Assembly (NCBI GenBank): GCA_002794775.1
Contig: NBAY01000085.1
Location: 86,075-150,074 of the forward strand
Origin: Porodaedalea pini
Lineage: Eukaryota > Basidiomycota > Agaricomycetes > Hymenochaetales > Hymenochaetaceae
DNA length: 64,000 nt
Direction: 5' to 3'
The notes beneath the pieces are model-generated. The model had not been told where the DNA came from. It searched no databases and worked only from the letters and a program-made list of their open reading frames with translations. The translations under genes and the position numbers were made by a program. Of this stretch, positions 57,103-64,000 are shown piece by piece (within the stretch, counting starts at the first letter, position 1; every line of letters begins with the position of its first letter).

Positions 57103-57464
57103 GCTAACTGCGTGGTATTGAATATTTGAAACTATTCTGAATAATTAATCCCCACTCCTTTCCTTTCTAGAACACGTTTCTCTCCAAAAACCATTCTTTT
57201 CCTACAGGCTTCTGAGCAAGCAATGACGATCCTTGTCCTATATACCTGCTTCTATTCTACCTGTCTATTCATTTGCTTCCTACCTTTCGCTCATTCACCT
57301 TATACCCCATCAGTGATTTTTGAATAGTGTTCAGCGTCCTTGCCTTATATTGTTGTTAGCTATTTGATCGCACACCTGTCTGCTATAATATATTCTCATT
57401 TTAATGTATGGTGCCCGATGTTTGCAGATGAACTTGAGTTTGCATGCGAAGTGAGCCTAAGGGA

Positions 57465-57640
57465 GGTGTCTCACTCCGGGGATAGCTCACTCCGGGGGGT
57501 GACTTATTCCGGGGATAGCTCACTCCGGGGGGTGACTTATTCCGGGGATAGCTCACTCCGGGGGGTGACTTATTCCGGGGATAGCTCACTCCGGGGGGTT
57601 GACTCATTCCGGGGGTATTTTGCTCTCTGGGGGTATGTCA
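57465..57640. repeat. CCGG-rich 33-bp tandem repeats, subterminal
   Basis: About four units of GGGGATAGCTCACTCC plus GGGGGGTGACTTATTCC in direct repeat, followed by degenerate CTCCGGGG motifs to about 57670. Similar CCCCGGAG motifs occur inverted near the left end (44360-44610). Candidate transposase-binding sites. Confidence 0.85.
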
Positions 57641-57663
57641 CATGCTCCGGGGATTTTTTTTGT

Positions 57664-57707
57664 CTCCGGGGGTTAGGTTGATTTTTTGTTACGTTGGTAC
57701 GTCATAA
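57664..57707. repeat. Right TIR of element 2, inner segment
   Basis: Inverse of the 44325-44364 part of the left repeat, ending at the TAA target duplication of the MITE. Confidence 0.85.
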
Positions 57708-58399
57708 GAATGAATGCCTATTTTCTCTGTGAATTCTGCACAGTACCTGCTCATTGAGTACTCAAAAAAAGGCACGGTTCTCAGGAGAAGAAATATGTAA
57801 AATAGGGAGTAATAAATTGACTATGTAGGTGGGTGGAGATCAAACAAGTGCAGCTGGTCTGTTCTCTCACCCATTTCCACCGAGATTCAAAAATTATGGC
57901 TCCCCTACATCTACCTATAAATTTTTTTCCTATATCTGTAAATTAAGTATATGACTATATCAACATCTCCTGAAAGTTTGAAGCCAATCCATTCAGTATT
58001 CAGGGTCCAGCAGCAAGATTTGTGTTCCACTTCAAGCTCTTTCCACCCTCCTTTTCTCACAACAGGTCTTGCAGAGTAGAACACAAATGTTGCTGCTGCA
58101 CCATGAATACTGAATGGATTGGCTTCAAACTTTCAGGAGCTGTTGGTATAGTCATATACTTAATTTACAGTCACAGGAAAGAATTTTATAGATAGATGTA
58201 GGGGAGCCATAATTTTTGAATCTCAGTGGAAATGGGTGAGAGAACAGACCAGCTGCACTTGTTTGATCTCCACCCACCTACACAGTCAATTTATTGCTCC
58301 CTATTTTACATATTTCTGCTCCTGAGAACCATGCCTTTTTTTTGAGTACTTAATGAGCAGGTACTGTGCAGAATTTACAGAGAAAATAGGCATTCATTC
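57708..58399. mobile_element. 692-bp foldback MITE (Tourist-like)
   Basis: Begins GAATGAATGCCTATTTT and ends with its reverse complement. The two halves are inverted copies of about 320 bp each around a short central loop near 58010-58110. Flanked by TAA on both sides (57705-57707 and 58400-58402), the target duplication expected for PIF/Harbinger-type MITEs. No coding capacity. Confidence 0.88.
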
Positions 58400-58477
58400 T
58401 AATTTTTCGACACTTTGGCTCTGACGCGGCTCACTTCACGTGACATGCACGTGTCACAGGACTTATGAAAAAGGCTG
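58400..58477. repeat. Right TIR of element 2, outer segment
   Basis: Inverse of 44241-44318; ends GGCTG next to TA. Confidence 0.9.
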
Positions 58478-58559
58478 TAAAAAGGCGCAAGTGCTTCACA
58501 ATCTCGCAGGGTAATGAGCCCTCGGGCGAGCGGAGTCCTCGGGCCTCTAATCATCTGTG

Positions 58560-59195
58560 TACAATCGATTGACATGCTGGGGTAGAGTTAGACACGGTTG
58601 ATGGTGAATATGGCGACGCGCCCATCCTGCACAATGCCATGGTTGACGCCTGGACCGTAAGTATCAGAAGACGATATTGATGGTTCTGGGCAGATAAATG
58701 ATCTTTAAATGTATGCATGGCGAGTATACTGTCTGTCGTACGAGGTTGGTGCCACGAAGTAGCTTGTGGCCCTAGGTTGAAGGTGCTGCTAAAGAAAGAC
58801 GATATACGTCTGAGCTCACGCCACAAGGGACGGAGATTACTTAACAAGATGCACGCGAACTCGCCGAATCGTGAAGCGCAAATTTATCGACGCCTGCTGC
58901 CCTTCCGCCTTTCCGTCGATGGTCGACATACAATTGCCGGCGGAAGGCCGCCATCTGTCATCGCAGGCATAAAAAAAGAAAAGAACTCACCGCTTCTCCC
59001 AGGCTGCAATAGATCGTTCTTGTTCCAGACTACGTCTGTGCGCCACCACATGCTGTTCCAGTGGTTTCCGCTAGTCGCATTATGATCAAACCAGTCGCGG
59101 CCCAGGTTGTAGCCATCGTCTACGACCATGTGATTTGAGGTGAAGAAGATATGATTACGGCGCTGTTGAGCCGACTGGGTTACAGTTAACAGCAC
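58560..59195 (-). pseudogene. Fragment of a hypothetical secreted-protein gene, second copy
   Basis: Minus strand gives FFTSNHMVVDDGYNLGRDWF, NATSGNHWNSMWWRTDVVW and DLLQPGRS, then an apparent donor; a further exon carries the C-terminus equivalent to that near 36750. Colinear with 36690-37260. No complete gene. Family unknown. Confidence 0.4.
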
Positions 59196-59244
59196 TTACC
59201 TCCTCCTTCAGGACTCTGGAACAGACGAATGAATGTAGTCCTGA

Positions 59245-59450
59245 ACGGTATTCGAGGGAGGTTTTATCCCATTGCTCTGCTCCGCGCGGTTTGCAAGGGC
59301 GAGAGATAGGGCGAGGAGAGTTTATCCTTGTAGATGTGGTATCCTCACTCTCCAGACTCTAGATTTGTTCTTCTATAAAGATGTTCCATTGAGCGAGGAA
59401 ACACAGGCTTGTTGTGAGGACCATAATATCCGACTGGTAGAAAAGAAGTA
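59245..59450 (+). pseudogene. F-box C-terminal fragment, second copy
   Basis: REVLSHCSAPRGLQGRER and the following text match 37263-37487 with several stops. It confirms that the sequence right of element 2 continues the F-box unit on its left. Confidence 0.65.
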
Positions 59451-59669
59451 ACATATGTCTTGTTGTAGAATAAAGATTATGTAAGCTTTTCTTTCTATTG
59501 CAATTGTTTAAACTTGGCACTCCTTTTTCGTTAGCTCTTACAAAAAGTTATATATTCTCCGCACTCCCTTGTACCTCCAGCAAACTGTAGAATTGATTCA
59601 ACCAAACTCTGTCGATATAAGCACTCCCACAACACTACAGTATCACAGGTGGCCTGCGAGCCTAGTTGA

Positions 59670-60245
59670 TATAGTTGCCGCGGTCTGGTCCAGGTCCGGT
59701 CCAGGCAAAACATCAGTGGACCGTAACCCGGACCATTTGCATTTTCCTGCTCAGCTCGGACCTGGACTGCTGGTAAATTGAGAAGAAAAAGTTGAATTAA
59801 TTCTATTTATGCTTGAGACAAAGACATGCATTTGAAAAGGCCTTTGTAGTACATCTATAGTATATCTGTACTCAAAAGTTTCAGAAAGAAGGTGGATATG
59901 GCACTTGGTATCCACCAGACCTGCTCCTGAGTCCTGAGAAAACCTGTTCACATGGTATGGAAGACCCCCTGTGTAGGCAAGTAGTCATGTCACAGTGCTA
60001 TGCAAAGCTCAAGCACATCTTCCGGTCTCACTAGAGCTGTTCTACTTCTTTGTCAACCAACTTGAGGCCAGTAATGATGTCAAACCAACTCCCACAAATA
60101 TTTCTTCTGGTCCAGGTCTGGTCCAGGGTCCAGCTCGGTCCAGAAAAATGGCAGGAGAGCTGGACCCTGGACTGGACCACATCTGGACCTTAAGTGGTCC
60201 AGTCCGCGGTCTGGTCCTGGGTCCAGTGGTCCATGGAATGGACAA
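59670..60245. mobile_element. Non-autonomous repeat with GGTCCAG-rich ends
   Basis: Clusters of GGTCCAG/CTGGACC words lie at 59683-59775 and 60105-60235, on both strands, around an unrelated centre. CGCGGTCTGGTCC occurs at both ends. It resembles a short element with subterminal repeats; exact borders and target duplication not resolved. Confidence 0.5.
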
Positions 60246-60409
60246 TGGCAACTATACTAGTTGATCTGTGGCTAGCCTAACTTGTACTGTTGTCTTCCTG
60301 AACTCATCAGTTCATAAGGTGTAGGATGCTGAACAATGCACTTCAGGCTACCCCTCTGAGCAGACCAAGTAGGTCTATTCATACACACAACTAATTGACC
60401 ATTTAGGTA

Positions 60410-60655
60410 TTGAGCCTGGGCATGCCCAATCCACTGGGCACTCCCAGTGGGTGCGGGTTGGGTGTGCCCAATTTTTTTTACTGTGGGAAAGTTGGGTGCA
60501 CCCAGATCATTTGGGCACTCCCAACTGGGCCTGCCCAGTTTTTGGGCACACCCAGTGGGAGTGCCCTGGGAGTGCCCTGGGAGTGCCCTGGGAGTGCCCA
60601 GATATGTCACTGTCACTGACTGTCTGGGGGACTTCTGGGTGCACCCAGTTTCATT
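60410..60655. repeat. TGCCCA/GGGAGTGCCC repeat cluster, left
   Basis: Many copies of GGGAGTGCCC, TGGGTGCACCCA and TGCCCAA in both orientations, including four tandem GGGAGTGCCCT. Confidence 0.85.
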
Positions 60656-61539
60656 TTTTGCTATAAATTCTGGGATCATCACAAATGCTGTAATTTTTAG
60701 TTTTAGACCCTAAACCTTGGTGTATTTGTTACTATTTAGACTATGAAAAATTGACTGCATGAGTTGACCCTTGCTGTGAGCTATGTTAGGGTTGATAATG
60801 ATCTAGGATAGAGATTGGTATCATTTTATCTATGATTATGACTGTAATTTATAGCTATATCCTACTGTTGAGCTCAGATCATCATGGTATATAGTACAAA
60901 AGGCTCATGTGACAATCAAAATATGCAAAGTGCAGAAAATATATGGAATATATGAGAGACTAATGGTATATGTTGTTCAAAATTATGGATAGACTTCTTG
61001 CAGCAATGATCAAGCTCATCATTCTAACAGTATATGCTTGTATCACTCTAGATAATAAACAGAGAGGCTATGCAAGGGTTGAATAGGGTTCAAGCAGGAA
61101 CTCAATACCAAGATGGCAGTGCTTGAACCATAAGTTCCAACTAAACTGTGCTCTACTCCTTCTGGAAACTGTGCAGTCTGCCATTCTGATCAACAGTGTG
61201 TCAAATGGTACAACATGAGGCCCATCATCTCAGTGCCACTGGTACATATTATGCATCAACATGAACCAATTCATGTCTGCAAACCTATTGGATCCATTTG
61301 TGCCTTACTGGGGTAAACCCTATCACTGTACAGCTGCCAGAATATCTGGCTGATTTCCTGTAGCTGGCACATGTCCCTCCATTCAGTGCATGTTTCATCT
61401 TCTCATTCTGGCAGCCCACACTTACATCTGTCCCACCAAATATGACTAAAGAATTTTCAAGAAGTATACAGGTGTGATCCAACTTTCTGACCTGCAAAAG
61501 ACTATCTGACTACTGCACGATGTGGATGATCCTATTGTT

Positions 61540-61712
61540 TAGGAGCCCCCAACTGGGAGTGCCCAATTATTTGGGAGCCCCCAACTGGGAGTGCCCAATT
61601 ATCTGGGAGCCCCCAACTGGGAGTGCCCAATTATCTGGGAGCCCCCAATTGTCTGGGAGCCCCCAACTGGGAGCCCCCAATTATTTGGGAGTCCCCAACT
61701 GGGAGTGCCCAA
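61540..61712. repeat. GGGAGCCCCCAACTGGGAG tandem cluster, right
   Basis: Six to seven direct units of GGGAGCCCCCAACTGGGAG followed by TGCCCAATTAT, related to the left cluster. Possibly the two ends of one non-autonomous element of about 1.3 kb. Confidence 0.85.
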
Positions 61713-62127
61713 ATAACTCACAGAATCACTTCAGAAAAGTTGTTAATCTATTTTTCAACTGGTTCTGAATGTATGTGAACTTAGAGGGCAGAATGTGTGA
61801 TATTGAGGCTGTAGTAGTGAGAATAGGTGTTTTTCTAGCAAAACTCCTTCCCAAAAATTTCCTGAGCTCAATTTTGAAGCTAATAGCATGAAACTTGGTG
61901 GAGAATGGTCTGTATAATGTATCTTGAATTTAAGATGGCTTATAACAATGCAGGCAGTTTTTTAAAGACAGTCCAAGTCAAGTAAATTTGGGTGAGTTTG
62001 AGAGTTTCAGCACAACAGTCAAGCAGGACAAGAGGAGACATTCACTCTAGTTCATCCCAAGCTCAACATACATTCAGAAGCAGTTGAAAAATAAATTTAA
62101 CAACTTTTTTGAAGTGATTCTGTGAAG
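61713..62127. repeat. Inverted repeat pair of about 58 bp
   Basis: 61713-61770 (TCACAGAATCACTTCAGAAA...) matches 62069-62127 in inverse orientation with a few mismatches, separated by about 300 bp. Confidence 0.8.
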
Positions 62128-62399
62128 AATTGACTGAGATATGGATTTTACAAGTTTTTGAGATGCTCAGATGCTCAAATTTCATGATCTTCATGTGTCT
62201 CAAGACTTATGAAAAAAATACTGTAACAAGAACCAGTGAAGAATTGAAATAGATATTGATCTTTGAAGCTGAAAGTACACTCTTAATTTATTTAAAAAAA
62301 TGGTGATCATGTGATGTGCATATACTCTTTGAAAATAGCCGTAACAGGTCCACCTAAATAGCCAAGTCTAAGAAAATAAACTAAAAGGACACCAGAAAA

Positions 62400-64000
62400 G
62401 GCAAAACTTGTGTCTGACGCAATGAAGAGAACAAGAGCACAGCAAGGGCAGACCGCCCAATGAGTTATCTTATAATCTGAGCATAAGGAACCAATAGCTG
62501 AAAAGACAAGAAAAAAAAATGAACTGAGCTGACGCGTGAGTACTGTATTCAATGAGAGACCAGAAGTTATCCGAACCGACCAGTGTATGAAAATTAAACA
62601 GCCTAAGCAGTGCAGAGGCTTTTGAAAACTCTTATGTACCTATCTGCATGAGTAAGTCTTATGGTTATATATGTTTATGCTGTCATTGTATACAGGTTTT
62701 GTGCTAGCTCGGATGGGTGGCAAGTTTGTTTGTATATATTTACAACAATGAATATAGTTTGCAAGCCGCCTGAACGGATTGCCAGAAGTAAAAATTAGTG
62801 TTTCCCATGCATTAACTGCAGAAGCAGATGTGATATAGATTAGGACATGCTTAGGAATTAGAATTAAGAATTACTTAGCTATCTTGCTCGTCGTCAAAGA
62901 ATTCGTTGTTGACAGTCCTATACCTTCACCAAAACGAAGCTCATTCTCATACAATGGGCAGGATCACACTACCGTCAGTTGCTATCGGCTCGGCGTATTA
63001 CCTCAGCTACTATCCTCGTCGGGACTCCTCGTCCGTGTTGCCGCCGCGATCCTCGCTATCCGATTCACCGAGCTCTTCGGCCATTGACCCTCACGCGTCG
63101 GGCTCGAGCACCAAGAAAGTGCACGGTCGGAGGTGGTTTGTCCACCGAAGTGGGAGGCGCTTGTGACGAGTGAGTACGAAGCACTATTTTTTTTTTTGCG
63201 TCCGTCTCGCCCATTCTCCCCTGTCCGTGGCCTATTCATGATCTCAGGTTGGACATAGCGCGGTCGGAGTATCCCTAACATGGGCTCGAGCTTGGTCGAT
63301 ACGCGAACTGGGAACGTGAGAGGTTCGAAGGAGGGGGCTGGAGAAGAGAAGGTTGTGATTGTGACTGTTGATGACGGAGGTGCGGAGGCCATAAATATGG
63401 TAGAGGACGGCCGTAATTGCTGAGAGCGCGGTGCATACAAGACCGCGCCGGAGTATGGCATTGAATACTTCTCCCAGCGTCTCCGGCAAGGGCGCGACGG
63501 ATCGAACGACTTTGAATGCAAGCGTCAGAGATCAGTGGAAGATTATAAACCTAAGAAAAAGGCAACTTTGAAGCACATAATTAAACATCTCTCGCATTCG
63601 AAACCCGAAGGCTAAGTTAAGATGCGTACCTTGTTGAGAAGTGGCTGACCGGGTGTCAGAGTAGTCGTAGGTTTCCAGTCATCTGTACTACTTGATGCTT
63701 TCTTTTCCCCCTTTCACTCGAAGTCCTGTACAATTGTATATTTAGTCAGTGAGTAATTTGTGCGTAAGCCAGACGGGCTGCGACTGACGCGATGAAGAAA
63801 ACAAGAGTACGGTGAGGGTAAAACACTCGATGATCTCACTTGAAATCTGAGCGTAACAAGTGGTCTTCTAACAAAAATTGAATTCAGATTAACGCGACGA
63901 AGAGGATAAGAGTGCCATGAGGGCAGAGTATCTGATGACCTATCTTAATCATCTGAATGTAAGAAAAAGACTCAATGTTAAGACATTAAAAAAAGGAATC
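62400..64000 (-). pseudogene. Possible membrane-protein exons (DUF6534-like), partial
   Basis: Minus-strand frames with hydrophobic exon-like text: WAVCPCCALVLFIASDTSFAF (62490-62400 region), LVCTALSAITAVLY (63440-63390), and two further copies of a related exon (63850-63780 and 63950-63890; LCPHGTLILFVA-like). The pattern resembles the repeated final helices of Agaricomycete DUF6534 proteins. Three similar exons in a row are odd and could mean exon duplication or a broken gene. The 5' part lies beyond the window. Low certainty. Confidence 0.3.

Larger units (their letters stand above)
44241..58477. mobile_element. Large TIR element 2 (integrase + TET/JBP + captured genes), 14.2 kb
   Basis: Ends are inverted copies beginning CAGCCTTTTTCATAAG, flanked by TA (44239-44240, 58478-58479). 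The paralogous site at 36603-36604 has a single TA and continuous flanks, so the borders are firm. The inverted repeat is about 124 bp (44241-44364), its right counterpart split by a MITE (57664-57707 and 58400-58477). Subterminal CCCCGG-type motifs occur at both ends. Contents: a BTB gene, a DDE integrase-like gene, a TET/JBP dioxygenase gene, fragments of three housekeeping genes and an unidentified gene. The integrase copy is frameshifted. Confidence 0.88.
60456..62339. other. CpG-depleted tract with repeats, no gene
   Basis: Between the CG at 60454 and the CG at 62340 I find one CG (61518). The stretch holds no recognisable gene. It contains the two TGCCCA clusters and an inverted repeat. 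Confidence 0.85.

Noticed and set aside
57465..57640. Regular repeats resembling a CRISPR array
   Set aside because: The repeats are directly adjacent without unique spacers and lie beside a transposon end in a eukaryotic genome.
44241..58477. Helitron as the agent of gene capture
   Set aside because: The element has clear terminal inverted repeats and a TA duplication; no Rep/helicase and no CTRR-hairpin end were seen.
59995..60264. 89-codon ORF in the GGTCCAG repeat
   Set aside because: Built from the repeat words themselves and starting in non-coding sequence.

Overview
The window is genomic DNA of a basidiomycete fungus, almost certainly an Agaricomycete. The reasons are the dense 45-70 bp introns, the lineage-typical families (DUF6533-type seven-helix membrane proteins, BTB proteins, tandem F-box proteins, a TET/JBP-type dioxygenase, a TKL-like kinase) and the mix of compact housekeeping genes with a large transposon-rich block. 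All exon joins were read by eye from splice sites and protein similarity recalled from family knowledge; no database was searched.

Positions 1-26,500 are mostly ordinary genes: the 3' part of cullin-1 (1-1086), dynein light chain LC8 (1876-2425, minus), a DUF6533-type membrane protein (6475-8117, minus) with a decayed relative (3784-4074), a second membrane protein (11484-12891), a small tandemly duplicated locus of Lys/Ser-rich ORFs (about 12.9-17.0 kb) cut by a solo LTR (16354-16872), ribosomal protein eS19 (17979-18682), a secreted aldose 1-epimerase (19283-21050), an aldo-keto reductase with a hydrophobic tail (21420-22927, minus), tRNA-splicing endonuclease subunit Sen54 (23286-24964, minus) and a divergent BTB protein (25096-26481).

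Positions 26,600-59,500 are a tandem F-box gene family (two intact genes, one copy with an in-frame stop, several fragments) invaded by two large terminal-inverted-repeat elements. Element 1 (28441-34184) has about 690-bp inverted repeats and carries a Ulp1-type protease gene and a protein-kinase gene. It sits in the promoter of the F-box gene at 34276 and itself carries a 908-bp poly(A) retroelement insertion with a 13-bp target duplication. Element 2 (44241-58477, 14.2 kb, TA duplication, supported by an empty-site paralogue at 36603) carries a BTB gene, a DDE integrase-like gene disrupted by a 29-bp tandem duplication, a large TET/JBP-type 2-oxoglutarate/Fe(II) dioxygenase gene, an unidentified gene and intron-containing fragments of three unrelated housekeeping genes (eIF2B-delta, ribosomal uS2, threonyl-tRNA synthetase) joined head to tail. 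A 692-bp foldback MITE lies in its right inverted repeat, and the left repeat appears to hold the scar of another copy.

Positions 59,500-64,000 hold motif-rich non-autonomous repeats (GGTCCAG, TGCCCA) and a probable degenerate membrane-protein exon series running off the end. Two stretches (15035-16363 and 60456-62339) contain none or one CpG, which suggests CpG methylation and deamination. That fits an organism in which a transposon-borne 5-methylcytosine oxidase could matter.

The candidate for an undescribed system is element 2: an integrase-type transposon that couples a TET/JBP oxidase with DNA-level capture of host gene fragments.
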